Positions 18,144-26,691 of a DNA stretch of 64,000 bases are shown here, piece after piece; within the stretch, counting starts at the first letter, position 1, and each line of letters opens with the position of its first letter. Where the stretch lies: contig NZ_JHYA01000003.1 of the NCBI RefSeq assembly GCF_000621545.1, positions 124,001-188,000 of the forward strand. The letters run 5' to 3'. The notes under the pieces were generated by a model. That model was not told the origin of the DNA. It ran no database searches and worked only from the letters and a program-made list of their open reading frames with translations. A program made the translations under genes and the position numbers. This stretch comes from Anaerovibrio lipolyticus LB2005. Its GTDB lineage: Bacteria > Bacillota > Negativicutes > Selenomonadales > Selenomonadaceae.

Positions 18144-18170
18144 AACCAGTTAGCAAAAAACTAACTGGTT
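18144..18170 (-). terminator. Intrinsic terminator
   Basis: A perfect 10-bp stem (AACCAGTTAG, 18144-18153, with 18161-18170) with a 7-nt loop is followed by ATTTTATAAC on the minus strand. It serves the small gene at 18248-18490. Confidence 0.8.
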
Positions 18171-18247
18171 AATATTTAACGATACACCATCACATAAGAT
18201 CCATTATATCCTTTTCACTCAATAAGTCATTAAAAACCATAGGCTTT

Positions 18248-18490
18248 TTAATTTGCATACTCTCTGCTACCGTCAGGATATTCAAGATAAGCTCTCTTTG
18301 TCTCAACATCAAATTTTGCGATAGGCTTGTTGCAGACCTTCGCTTTCTCTATAGCTGAACGGACAGCCGCAATCGCCCGTCTGTCCATTTCCGCATCCTG
18401 ATCGCTAATTATATCTTTGTAAGAGATTGAATCATCTTCGGAGACGACTTTGATTTTCATATCTCCTATTTGTTTAATACCCACACTCAT
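18248..18490 (-). CDS. Hypothetical 80-residue protein
   Basis: A small soluble protein beginning MSVGIKQIGDMKIKVVSEDD. It has a helical middle rich in Ala, Arg and Lys and a C-terminus EYPDGSREYAN. GGGGTG lies upstream of ATG 18490; a GTG three codons earlier is possible. It has its own terminator. No family is recognised. It is the second cargo gene of unit E1 and might be an antitoxin or immunity-type protein by size, but nothing shows this. Confidence 0.6.
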   Translation of the reverse strand: MSVGIKQIGDMKIKVVSEDDSISYKDIISDQDAEMDRRAIAAVRSAIEKAKVCNKPIAKFDVETKRAYLEYPDGSREYAN

Positions 18491-18627
18491 TTGTATCACA
18501 CCCCAATATTTTTACCAAGAACCACTGCAAACTTTAATCATACTGTTTTTAAATGTTTGTTGATGTGAACCTTTGTTCTTATAGTTAGTATAGCATAATG
18601 CATTAGAAATAACCAATAACCTACAAG

Positions 18628-18762
18628 AAAAGGCCAGAACCAATCTAGAAATGGTCCTGGCCTTCTTTATTGCAGGCGAATTTTCCATTTTCGCCTTAAT
18701 TGATGGTGGAGATGAATCATACATCACCTTAGTAACTCCCTAGTAAACAACATCATCTCCAA
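18628..18762 (-). repeat. Attachment repeat R2
   Basis: Left part: a terminator hairpin (AAGGCCAG...CTGGCCTT) and GGCGAA...TTCGCC, both nearly identical to the sequence downstream of the real tmRNA. Then the core TGGTGGAGATGA (18704-18715) and only about 45 bp of element end before the DUF3368 gene starts. This truncated end suggests a deletion between E1 and E2. Confidence 0.75.
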
Positions 18763-19248
18763 CTACTCACCAACTCTCTTTAAGCATTTGTCGATAAGTA
18801 CCTGACTTATGTATATGTGATTATCTACCATTTTCTGCAATAGCGGTTTAAGCTCAGAAATATATCCCACACTCTTCGCTTTCATCAATACACCCAATGT
18901 ACCAGTAACAGGCAACCCAAGATATTGAGCATGCTTCTTTGCATTATTATCATCAATAATCACTAAGTCAGCAGAGCTCTCTTTTGCTAAGATCATTACC
19001 TCAACTTCACCATCGTGTAGTTGCGTTTTATAATACGCTTTCGCATCCACATTGGAAATATCATCTATCTGTATCCAATCCGCATTTAACTTTAACTGCT
19101 TGGCACATTCAGAATCGGGCTTGGCGTTTATTTCTATATATACTGCTCGCGGAATAGTAATCTTCCCATAGAGACTCTGCAATACATCTAAACAGGCTAT
19201 TCCAGCCAGAGCAATCAACGGTGTTGAATTTACAATCACCTTACGCAT
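18763..19248 (-). CDS. DUF3368 PIN-like toxin
   Basis: A 161-residue protein with the PIN-like fold: VIVNSTPLIALAGI at the N-terminus (acidic/Ser-Thr active-site loop), LHDGEVEVMILAKE in the centre, and DLVIIDDNNAKKHA then GTLGVLMKAK. The acidic residues D/E at these loops match the metal site of PIN-domain ribonucleases. DUF3368 genes regularly follow UPF0175 genes and are predicted toxins. The start ATG 19248 lies inside the last codons of the UPF0175 gene (8-nt overlap), a typical coupled pair. The stop lies within 1 bp of repeat R2. Confidence 0.85.
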   Translation of the reverse strand: MRKVIVNSTPLIALAGIACLDVLQSLYGKITIPRAVYIEINAKPDSECAKQLKLNADWIQIDDISNVDAKAYYKTQLHDGEVEVMILAKESSADLVIIDDNNAKKHAQYLGLPVTGTLGVLMKAKSVGYISELKPLLQKMVDNHIYISQVLIDKCLKRVGE

Positions 19249-19495
19249 TTTTGAATTCATTTTCAAATTCCTCATCGTCATCAAAAGAGAATATGGATAC
19301 TTCAAACTCCGCAAGGAAATGGATAAATTCTTCCTTTGACATTTCAGCCAAAGCTGCACAATACCCCAATGATACCTGCTTTTTCTTATATAAATCAACA
19401 GCGTAAAGTTGCTTCATGTATAATGCGACTTCAGCCTGGGTTTTATGAACATTCAGTAATACCTCATCAGGTATTTTTATTGCTAATGTACACAT
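19241..19495 (-). CDS. UPF0175 family antitoxin
   Basis: An 84-residue protein of the UPF0175/PF03683 family: IKIPDEVLLNVHKTQAEVAL, then LYKKKQVSLGYCAALAEMSK and EEFIHFLAEFEVSIF, an acidic tail following. The family is a predicted DNA-binding antitoxin paired with DUF3368 toxins. The start at 19495 is set by GGGAGATG upstream. The toxin start overlaps its end. Confidence 0.85.
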   Translation of the reverse strand: MCTLAIKIPDEVLLNVHKTQAEVALYMKQLYAVDLYKKKQVSLGYCAALAEMSKEEFIHFLAEFEVSIFSFDDDEEFENEFKNA

Positions 19496-19675
19496 AAATA
19501 TCATCTCCCTCAAAACATGATAACAGGGATAACTAGTGAACTTTTGTTCTTGTGGTAAGTATAGCATAATACCTTGAAAATAGCCAACGATCTAAAAAAA
19601 TAGCCCAGATGGTTAATAAAACCTACTGGGCTAATTGAATAGAATATTGCAACTTCATTGCTTACAACCGCAAAG

Positions 19676-20938
19676 CTACATAACCATTTCCTCAGTTTCC
19701 CAGCCGTTTTCCATAGCTATCTGATGCCATGATGCGGCCAAGGTAACCTGTTGCAGCTTATCATCCTCATCTACAGGGTGAAGTGTATTGGCTGTTTCCA
19801 TTTCTATCTCTCTATGTATTAGTTGGGGAGTTTCTGCATCTTCAGAATTGAGTCGCCGTAACAACTTGCTATCAGTCTTTGCCTGTTCAGCTAAATTATT
19901 CATACTCTTATTTAATAGGTACTCCCTCATATTATCTGGCTTTGATTCCTTGTCCGTACCCAGCATTTCATCCAGCAGCTTTTTATCCTCTTTCAAGGAG
20001 AACATTTCCAATTCCTCAAAGGAAAGCCCCTTGGTCTGCTGTGGTCCATTATGCTTATCATTTTTCTTAACATAAGCATTTTTGCTAGGAACAGTCATAT
20101 CAAAATATTCCGTTACGGCTCTGGTTACATCTTCCTGATACTCGGCACTTCCCGTATCAATCCTTTCGCCGTTTGTTACAGTATTAAGCATATTACGGAT
20201 TTGTCTTATAAGAGAATTTTGTCCGTTATCAATTTGATTTAGGGCACTGTCCAGCTTGGCAAAATAATCATTATCCTTGCCAAATACCTCTAAATAGTTA
20301 TTCAGGTGGTTGGCCAGCTGACCAAACAGACCTCCGAACTGTTCACCGTTTTTATTCATTTGATAAACAAGGTTGTAATCATCGTCATAACTAACCCATG
20401 GCCCGGAGCCTACCTCCTGATAAAGAGCCTTTTCGGCTTCTTCCAGAGTATTATAAGGCTGGAGAATCTTACCGATTGTCTGACTGATAGCCCCACTCAA
20501 ATCATTTTGAACGGCTTTTTCCGCCTTTTCCTTTCGCAGAGCAATTTCTTCTTCAATAGTCATCTTCTCGGTAATACCGGTTTCTTTGGTCCATGTATAA
20601 TGGGCTGAATCCATAGAAGCTAATTCCGTCAAAGTAGCTGGGTCCAAAGAGGCATCCACGCCCGGAACAGCTTTCTTCTCAAAATAAAGGGCAAAGGCTT
20701 CATCACTGATTTCCACCTTGTATGGCTCGTTATTTTTCCAGACATTATCCTTATCCAGTTCCCCTGTGATAACATCCGGAATAATTCTCTTATTGCCATG
20801 GGTGGCCATATTCTGAATACTGTCCACTGCCCGCTGCATCATCTTCAGTTCTTCGTCCCGCGCCTGCTGCAGCTTGTCAGCCAGACTCCCCTGATACTTT
20901 GACAGATTTTCTCCCCCAAGAAATCTCGATACCATCAT
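19676..20938 (-). CDS. Hypothetical 420-residue soluble protein
   Basis: No family is recognised. The protein is acidic and mostly helical. It opens with a short segment MVSRFLGGENLSKYQGSLAD and continues with heptad-like stretches (LQQARDEELKMMQRAVDSIQ). It has no signal peptide or membrane segment. GGAGTAGGTG precedes ATG 20938. It lies in unit E2 upstream of the toxin-antitoxin pair but is separated from it by about 180 bp. Its base composition is less AT-rich than E3. Homologues would be needed to say whether it is phage-, surface- or defence-related. Confidence 0.75.
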   Translation of the reverse strand: MMVSRFLGGENLSKYQGSLADKLQQARDEELKMMQRAVDSIQNMATHGNKRIIPDVITGELDKDNVWKNNEPYKVEISDEAFALYFEKKAVPGVDASLDPATLTELASMDSAHYTWTKETGITEKMTIEEEIALRKEKAEKAVQNDLSGAISQTIGKILQPYNTLEEAEKALYQEVGSGPWVSYDDDYNLVYQMNKNGEQFGGLFGQLANHLNNYLEVFGKDNDYFAKLDSALNQIDNGQNSLIRQIRNMLNTVTNGERIDTGSAEYQEDVTRAVTEYFDMTVPSKNAYVKKNDKHNGPQQTKGLSFEELEMFSLKEDKKLLDEMLGTDKESKPDNMREYLLNKSMNNLAEQAKTDSKLLRRLNSEDAETPQLIHREIEMETANTLHPVDEDDKLQQVTLAASWHQIAMENGWETEEMVM

Positions 20939-21068
20939 AATTTTCACCTACTCCGTCACACAACACCTTCATATTGTATATCGGTGTATAGTAGATTAAT
21001 TATAAATATTCAGTTAAAAAATATCCTAAGCAAATTATATGAATTAACCGTCATATTCCAAAGCACAA

Positions 21069-21490
21069 GAAAAGGCCAAAACCAATCTAGAAATGGTCCT
21101 GGCCTTCTTTATTGCAGGCGAATTTTCCATTTTCGCCTTAATTGATGGTGGAGATGAATCATACATCACCCTTAGTACTTAATAGTAAACAACATCATCT
21201 CCAAATATTTGCCAGTGTAGGAATGTGCCAATCCTCAATATTTGCTCTCATCTTATCACACTTTTCTGACACTCACTAGCTTCGGAGTTTAGCTTTGCAC
21301 CCTTCATCGGAAGAAGCATACCTCACTTCCCTACCTGATGAATTGCAGGGAATAATTGATTGCAACTTCTGTGCAGTACCCACTTTCTCTGACTATGGAC
21401 TCACATTTTCAGACTATGGAGACCTTCATCGAGAACTGAGCAATTCCTTATTACAAGTAGGTCTATAGCAATTAGACTCACTGGCCCCAC
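21069..21490 (-). repeat. Attachment repeat R3, full length
   Basis: It contains all parts. A tmRNA-type terminator (AAGGCC...GGCCTT) and GGCGAA/TTCGCC hairpin come first, then the core TGGTGGAGATGA (21146-21157) and the inverted TCATCTCC near 21196. About 200 bp of conserved middle follows, then the tail with two GAGAAC-type motifs ending near 21490. Together with R4 it defines the complete element end of about 330 bp. Confidence 0.8.
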
Positions 21491-21519
21491 TGCTTCCTCA
21501 ATCAGCAGAACAGAAGTAA

Positions 21520-22227
21520 TTATTCTGATATCAGGTGAGACAGCAAGACAGAAGGAGTTTCGTAATTGTTCAGCGTCATCATGTATGGCTTGTCCTTGTT
21601 TTCCTTGAACAGTAGAAGCCCTATGGATGGGTCAAAACTTACAGACATAATCTTTGGTATTGGCATCGTGAAGTTTTTGGTTTGTGAGACAAATCCTACA
21701 CGCTGATTTGATATGAAAAATACTCCGTTAGCTACATCATCCAGATAATTGGTTTTTTGTGTGCCGACATTCATTGAACCCCAACGATAGCGAACACCCT
21801 TGGCAATCTTAAAAGAACCAGTGAGGCCACCGAAATTGATTTTAGTGGTCTTGCTTTTCATTTCACGCAGAACTGCCCTATCAAAATAATGCAGCATTTC
21901 TCCCTTTTTGGGAATGATGCCGACATTAGCCCAATTCATTTGTGGAAGCATATTGTTGTTTATTTTCCATAGAAAATTAAGAAACTGAATCTTTTGATGG
22001 TCTGCCTGGGATACGGTTATAGACGGCGGATTCATTCTATCTGCAACATACCGCTCAACCAAAGTGTCATTTAGTTCTGGTTGGCTAAGCAAAAATTTCA
22101 CATAATCTTTTTTTCGATTGATGATTTCTTGCTGCTGGGCACGTTCTTGTTGAACCATCTCATATTTTTCTTTGCCTTCGTCAATCTTCTTGTCTACCCA
22201 GTTTGTGATGTTGTCAAATAACCCCAT
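21520..22227 (-). CDS. Hypothetical 235-residue protein
   Basis: The N-terminus is an amphipathic, charged helix (MGLFDNITNWVDKKIDEGKE) followed by a coiled stretch rich in Gln and Glu. The C-terminal half is beta-rich (GVRYRWGSMNVG, NGVFFISNQRVGFV, IGLLLFKENKDKPYMMTLNN) and resembles bacterial PH-like or GRAM-like domains. This comparison is from pattern only. GGGGGG lies 7 nt before the ATG. It is flanked by two copies of the element-end tail, like the AIM24 gene in E1. Confidence 0.65.
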   Translation of the reverse strand: MGLFDNITNWVDKKIDEGKEKYEMVQQERAQQQEIINRKKDYVKFLLSQPELNDTLVERYVADRMNPPSITVSQADHQKIQFLNFLWKINNNMLPQMNWANVGIIPKKGEMLHYFDRAVLREMKSKTTKINFGGLTGSFKIAKGVRYRWGSMNVGTQKTNYLDDVANGVFFISNQRVGFVSQTKNFTMPIPKIMSVSFDPSIGLLLFKENKDKPYMMTLNNYETPSVLLSHLISE

Positions 22228-22273
22228 GTACAAGCCCCCCAATTTAACTTAAATAAGATACAGTACTCTCTGT

Positions 22274-22379
22274 TTCTGACTATGGACTCACATTTTCAGA
22301 CTTTAGAGAACTTCATCGAGAACTGCACGGTTTCTTATTTTTAGTCGTTCAAGAACAAATTATACTCATTAGACCCATT
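22274..22379 (-). repeat. Detached tail of the element-end repeat (copy T2)
   Basis: It starts with TCTGACTATGGACTCACATT, continues with GAGAACTTCATCGAGAAC and ends with CATTAGACCCATTC. It repeats 21388-21490 in R3. Together the two copies bracket the 21520-22227 gene as direct repeats. Confidence 0.7.
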
Positions 22380-22424
22380 CAAAATAAATTTAAAATGATA
22401 TTAGGTTAAATTATATCTTTTTAG

Positions 22425-22853
22425 TTAATGCTTCTTTGGAGGCGGGCCAATTATAGCAAATGCCTTCATCAAAACAGCAACAGTCCAATCATTCTCAGGT
22501 AAAAGTTCTAAACTGCCAAGATGATTGGGATTTTTTGAACAGGAATAATAATAATTTGTCGGAGTATCTAATACATAAATAAAACCTGCAAAGTGTAGAG
22601 GTCCGCCATTACTAGATGTAGCAGTATAGGCTAGGTAACCAGACTCCCCATATACCTCAGATGAGATGAGGTCTACATAGGTTGTAATATGGTTACCTGA
22701 AAGACAATTTAATTTTATAATACGTTCATCATCATCATGAAAATACGCATGTAGTTCTGGATTATAATGTCCTGCTTCAGCTATCTGGGGTGCCTGTACC
22801 ATAAATAAGCAAGATGCTATGATAAAGCCTATTATTAGTATTATTTTTTTCAT
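22425..22853 (-). CDS. Small secreted protein, GHYN family A
   Basis: A 142-residue protein with a clear signal peptide (hydrophobic core about 4-22, cleavage after AEA). The mature chain starts GHYNPELHAYFHDDDERIIK and contains a YVDLISSEVYGESGYLAYTA beta stretch and two cysteines. It has a paralogue of the same length at 24056-24484, which begins GHYNSTKQAYYYDDEE. No domain family is recognised. It is the last gene of an apparent operon with two other small exported proteins. Confidence 0.75.
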   Translation of the reverse strand: MKKIILIIGFIIASCLFMVQAPQIAEAGHYNPELHAYFHDDDERIIKLNCLSGNHITTYVDLISSEVYGESGYLAYTATSSNGGPLHFAGFIYVLDTPTNYYYSCSKNPNHLGSLELLPENDWTVAVLMKAFAIIGPPPKKH

Positions 22854-22908
22854 CGTATACCTCCATCACAAAATAATATCAATGGTACGAATTATTATTT
22901 ATCTTAAC

Positions 22909-23295
22909 TCAAAACTTATACTTTTTAATCCAATTAAAAACTGCCATTAAATCTGGGCGATCGTATATTTTTAAATTAGAAAGTTCAGGATTATATCTCG
23001 TACCACGAGCTATGGCTATCGTGTTTCTTAACACTTCATCGGTTGCCCATAGTATGCCTTCATCTCCGTAATAGCTCCAGCGTTCTGCACTTATAAGCTG
23101 GTTTCGTGAAGAAACTCTTTTAAATGATATGTATAGATGACCACCTTTTGTTTTTGAGTAACTTTGGTCTAAAACATATATACTCTCACCAGTTGGCGAA
23201 GTATAAACCCACACATCTTGTGCATTTACTGAATTGGTATGCACTATTGATACCAGAAACATCATAAGAAATATGATAAAGCATTTTTTTAACAT
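22909..23295 (-). CDS. Small secreted protein, family B
   Basis: A 128-residue protein. The start at 23295 is fixed by GGAGTGG upstream and a signal peptide (LKKCFIIFLMMFLVSIV, cleavage after VNA). The mature chain has WVYTSPTGESIYVLD and ends NWIKKYKF. The tail of a second copy survives at 24505-24548. The upstream gene ends 17 nt before it. Function unknown. Confidence 0.75.
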   Translation of the reverse strand: MLKKCFIIFLMMFLVSIVHTNSVNAQDVWVYTSPTGESIYVLDQSYSKTKGGHLYISFKRVSSRNQLISAERWSYYGDEGILWATDEVLRNTIAIARGTRYNPELSNLKIYDRPDLMAVFNWIKKYKF

Positions 23296-23311
23296 AATAA
23301 CCACTCCTTTA

Positions 23312-23875
23312 TCACAACATATGAATCCACGTCCATATTGACATACCATCAGCAGTTAATGAATTACCAACTTTTACGGCTTCTGTAAAAGTATCTAGTT
23401 TTCCAGTACCACACAATATGAATGAATGCTTTTTGCTGACCATGCCAACTACATAGGCTTTATACTTGATACCTTTTTTTTCAGCATTAAAAGCAATATG
23501 TACACCATGCTTATTAATTTCTGTATCCGCCACACTGACATGATACCCTAAATTACCCAGCATATTTTTAAATAAATTAATCATTTCATTTCGCCAAATA
23601 ATCCTATCCTCAGGTCGCATTTGAGAAAAATCATCATACGGTACCATATACATTCCATGATAAAACGTCACAGTAGTATCCCTATCAAAACCAGACATAG
23701 CAGCAAGTATACCATATGCATATGGACTGTCTGGACAAGGAATTGCGTACCAATGAGATGGAGCTGTAAATGCGAAACGCCCATCGTATGTACTTATTTC
23801 CTTCGCTGAACATACAGATATTGTTAACACTAAAAAAAGTAGACCTGCTACGATAGAACAATATTTATTTATCAC
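23312..23875 (-). CDS. Small secreted protein, family C
   Basis: A 187-residue protein with a probable GTG start (23875), because GGGAGGG lies 6 nt upstream and the reading then begins with a normal signal peptide ending VCSAKE. The mature part reads TYDGRFAFTAPSHWYAIPCP and ends TADGMSIWTWIHML. The plus-strand gene at 25321-25881 is a paralogue (ICSAQ cleavage region, C-terminus TIDGMPIMDWIP). The pattern resembles small exported proteins that include a PsbP-like or DUF-type beta fold, but no family is certain. Confidence 0.75.
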   Translation of the reverse strand: MINKYCSIVAGLLFLVLTISVCSAKEISTYDGRFAFTAPSHWYAIPCPDSPYAYGILAAMSGFDRDTTVTFYHGMYMVPYDDFSQMRPEDRIIWRNEMINLFKNMLGNLGYHVSVADTEINKHGVHIAFNAEKKGIKYKAYVVGMVSKKHSFILCGTGKLDTFTEAVKVGNSLTADGMSIWTWIHML

Positions 23876-24016
23876 AATGCTCCCTCCCAGCTCTACTTTT
23901 AACTCTTGACTCACTAATTCTAGATACTGATAATAAATCCTTCCAGAAAGTGAAAATTAATGAAAAAATATTTACTTTATTTCAGACAATGAAATAATTA
24001 TTTGGTAACATAAAAA

Positions 24017-24043
24017 GGACTGGCAGAAGAAGTCTACCAGTCC
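24017..24043 (-). terminator. Intrinsic terminator
   Basis: GGACTGG pairs with CCAGTCC (24037-24043 with 24017-24023) and is followed by TTTTTATG on the minus strand. It lies just after the stop of the GHYN pseudogene. Confidence 0.85.
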
Positions 24044-24055
24044 AAGAAGTTTTTG

Positions 24056-24484
24056 TTATGGGTGCCAATTTCTCTTAAAAATATTACTAATCATATCTGT
24101 TAAAGCTCCGGCATCATCTGGTGTAATGTCACTCATGCTGCTGCATGATGTTGCACTCATTGAAACACCATATCTCCAAGGACCGTCGTCATACTGAGGT
24201 ACACCAACATGGACGTATCCATTGTATCATATCCCATTCCTTGTAGGTGAGACCAGACAAGCAACATAAGCGTATGGCCCATCAGTTCCGGATGTTACAT
24301 CAACGTAATACGCTTGTGCTGTGCCAGAAATTGACGGCAGAAATGCATATTTTTCTTCGTCATCATAGTAATATGCTTGTTTTGTAGAATTGTAGTGTCC
24401 CGCTTCTACAATATGATATGGTTGAATAAAAAATAAGCATAAAAAGAATAACAAAAAGAAGATAAGATATTTTTTTGAGGTCAT
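24056..24484 (-). pseudogene. GHYN family A paralogue with internal TGA
   Basis: Codons 1-85 give a signal peptide and GHYNSTKQAYYYDDEEKYAF. Codon 86 is TGA. The frame then stays open to 24056 (YNGYVHVGVPQYDDGPWRYG, ending FKRNWHP). The total of 142 sense codons plus one internal stop equals the length of the intact paralogue at 22425-22853. A point nonsense mutation is the simplest reading. Selenocysteine is unlikely because the aligned position in the paralogue is not Cys. Confidence 0.75.
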
Positions 24485-24504
24485 TTAATTACATCTCCAT
24501 TCAA

Positions 24505-24548
24505 CTAAAATTTATTATTCTTAATCCAATAAAAAACTTCCATTGAAG
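24505..24548 (-). pseudogene. C-terminal remnant of secreted family B
   Basis: Fifteen codons (TSMEVFYWIKNNKF then stop) match the end of the family B protein (LMAVFNWIKKYKF). They lie directly between the lipoprotein stop and the GHYN pseudogene, in the same order as the intact A-B-C cluster. Confidence 0.7.
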
Positions 24549-25112
24549 TTATTTTGTTTTTACGACGCGATCTTTTAGTTTTTTATCTATATATTGCATC
24601 CACTCTTTTTCTTCTTCTTTTTCCTTCGCTAAATACTCTTTATCCCATGAAATTTCATCAACTATTTCATTAAATTTTAACTTGTCATAATTATCCCAAT
24701 TTATCTTATTAGCAGTTTGTCCTGACATTTTAAATGTTGCCAGATATGAAGGAATTTCATTGCCATATTTATCCATAGATGTTGAGTATACTTTTATTTC
24801 AACTTTTTTTAATGATTTATCATTCTTAAAACAACTTTTAAATGTATTTTTTGCTGCTTTTATTACATTTGATGAATTATTAGCATAACCACTGATCTTT
24901 TTTATATAGAGTGTCACTAGTACTTTCTTCGAACCACCATCATTCTCTAGGTTTACATCGATTTTATTTACTTCCTGAATATCTGCTAGTGATTGTGTTA
25001 TTTCGGAATGCAGTCTATTACTTGATAATCCACTAGAGCTACAACCAACACAAGCTACAATGAATAAAAAAATAGTTATTATAGTCATTAGCTTCAATAC
25101 TTTATTAACCAT
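24549..25112 (-). CDS. Hypothetical lipoprotein
   Basis: A 187-residue protein. The signal peptide ends in the lipobox CVGCSSS, so it is lipid-anchored. The mature chain is rich in Lys, Ser and Asn, with a C-terminal charged helix (EYLAKEKEEEKEWMQYIDKK). GGAGGAATTAAAT precedes the ATG. It occupies the place where the second copies of family B and C genes would be, suggesting a replacement. No family is recognised. Confidence 0.7.
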   Translation of the reverse strand: MVNKVLKLMTIITIFLFIVACVGCSSSGLSSNRLHSEITQSLADIQEVNKIDVNLENDGGSKKVLVTLYIKKISGYANNSSNVIKAAKNTFKSCFKNDKSLKKVEIKVYSTSMDKYGNEIPSYLATFKMSGQTANKINWDNYDKLKFNEIVDEISWDKEYLAKEKEEEKEWMQYIDKKLKDRVVKTK

Positions 25113-25320
25113 ATTTAATTCCTCCGTTTATACTAATTTTTATCATAGTTAGTTTGTATAACCTAAACATAACAATATCTTTACAACACCAATTCGACAT
25201 TTAATATTTTTTCCCTTTAAAATATCATTTTTTGTTATTTTTTTTTTACAATAGTGAAGGATTTGTTATAAGGATATAGAAATAGGTAATTGATAACATA
25301 AGTGAGGGGAGGCAATTATT

Positions 25321-25881
25321 ATTAAAAAATTATATATTTTTACGGCAATTATTTTTTCATTCATATTAGCAATGCCTATTTGTTCAGCACAATTAGTTCG
25401 TAGCAACGATAATCGTATTTCTGTAGATGTCCCAACTAATTGGACCATTATTAATAAGCCAAGTAATGATAAAATACATTGCATATTATGTATGCAAAAG
25501 AAAAATAACCCTAAACATCTAATTATGTTTACTGTTAATCATTTTTATGAAAAATATAGTACATTTCGAGACTATTCTGACTCTGAAAGAGATATGTTTG
25601 GAAGAAGAGTAACAGAAAAAATAATAGCTGACTTGAAAGCAAGGGGAGCTTCCGTTTCTGTAAACGGAATTGATATTAATGAACATTATTTGATGTTTGG
25701 TATTACTTGTTCTGACAAAAACACCAGTGTTGCCTATGTACAAATGTGTTTTATAAAAGGCCATCACGTTCATACTTTAATTTATATGTCACCAACAGGG
25801 TCCCAAAATGTGAAAGAATGTGTTGACATTATATCAACCATAACAATTGATGGAATGCCTATCATGGATTGGATTCCATAA
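25321..25881 (+). CDS. Small secreted protein, family C paralogue, apparent ATT start
   Basis: The open frame encodes a full signal peptide (KKLYIFTAIIFSFILAMPIC then SAQ) only if translation begins at ATT 25321 (or ATT 25318), 5-8 nt after GGGGAGG. The first ATG (25372) would delete almost the whole signal. The mature part (about 165 residues) parallels the 23312-23875 protein: FSVDVPTNW-like start and C-terminus TIDGMPIMDWIP. It could be a rare ATT-initiated gene or one with a mutated start. Confidence 0.6.
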   Translation: MKKLYIFTAIIFSFILAMPICSAQLVRSNDNRISVDVPTNWTIINKPSNDKIHCILCMQKKNNPKHLIMFTVNHFYEKYSTFRDYSDSERDMFGRRVTEKIIADLKARGASVSVNGIDINEHYLMFGITCSDKNTSVAYVQMCFIKGHHVHTLIYMSPTGSQNVKECVDIISTITIDGMPIMDWIP

Positions 25882-26097
25882 TATTTGTTATTATAATATG
25901 ACTATTATAGAAAATGGTAAAAACCTAACTTCTTAATTGTTTTCACAATTTCTAACATTTTAAAAGCACTCCTGTTATTGAGAAAAAACTCTAATAATCA
26001 TCTAGGCCTCTTTTCTGTTATTACCGCTTGTTTCCACCGTATCTAACATTTCCGCCGAAATACCGTTATTTTCTTTTTCGCCCTATTCGAAAGCATA

Positions 26098-26525
26098 CGA
26101 AAAGGCCCTAACCATCAGTGGTTAGGGCCCTTATGCTATGGTCAAAGTTTTCGACTTCGACCGAATAACTGGTGGAGATGAATCATACATAACCCTTGGT
26201 ACTTAATCGTAAACAACAACATCTCCAAATATTTGCTAGTGTAGGAATATGCCAATCCTCAATATTTGCTCTCATCTTATCACACTTTTCTGACACTCGC
26301 CAGCTTCGGAGTTTAGCTTTGCACCCTTCCTCGGAAGAAGCAAACCTCACTTCCCCACTCCATGAATCTCAGGGAATGATTGAACATCACTTCACTATTG
26401 GCCCCATTAGATCTGGCAATGGACTCACATTTTCAGACTTCAGAGAACTTCATCGAGAACTGCACATTTCCTTATTTCAAGTAGCTCAATAGCAGATTTG
26501 ACCCACTTGACCCACATTTCATCAG
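26098..26525 (-). repeat. Attachment repeat R4, full length
   Basis: It has a terminator hairpin (GGCCCTAACCATC/GATGGTTAGGGCC type), the same flank as R1, the core TGGTGGAGATGA (26170-26181), an inverted CATCTCC near 26224, the conserved middle and the complete tail ending GACCCACTTGACCCAC near 26514. It forms the left boundary of unit E4. A short minus-strand frame (WVKSAIELLEIRKCAVLDEV) runs through the tail but lacks a ribosome site. Confidence 0.8.
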
Positions 26526-26691
26526 CAACAACAGAAGAAATGAAATATTTTAGCAATGGAAATTCTTGAAAATCTTTTGTTATTGGCGTTTTTTTGACCA
26601 GACCTTTATAGACACTAACTCTAAACATTGTTAAAATTAATTAGAATGTGCAATTTATCTGAACGTATTTGTATGTTTGGGGTGTATGGAT

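Noticed and set aside
17927-18145. Plus-strand 72-codon frame after the T1 repeat
   Set aside because: No ribosome site, aromatic- and Ile-rich composition typical of chance frames in AT-rich DNA, and a more protein-like remnant on the opposite strand.
19676-20938. Phage structural or portal protein
   Set aside because: Only length and helical character suggest it; no phage gene is adjacent and no motif supports it.
24227-24229. TGA in the GHYN paralogue as selenocysteine codon
   Set aside because: The protein has no redox motif, the aligned residue in the intact paralogue is not Cys, and no SECIS-like hairpin was evident just 3' of the codon.
26196-26492. Plus-strand frame of 98 codons through attachment repeat R4
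   Set aside because: The homologous frame is interrupted in R1 and R3, and no ribosome site precedes it. The region behaves as non-coding repeat.
26440-26628. Minus-strand 62-codon frame ending in WVKSAIELLEIRKCAVLDEVL
   Set aside because: The frame is partly kept in copy T1 but not in R3, T2 or T3, and it lacks a ribosome site. It may be a gene remnant but I would not annotate it.
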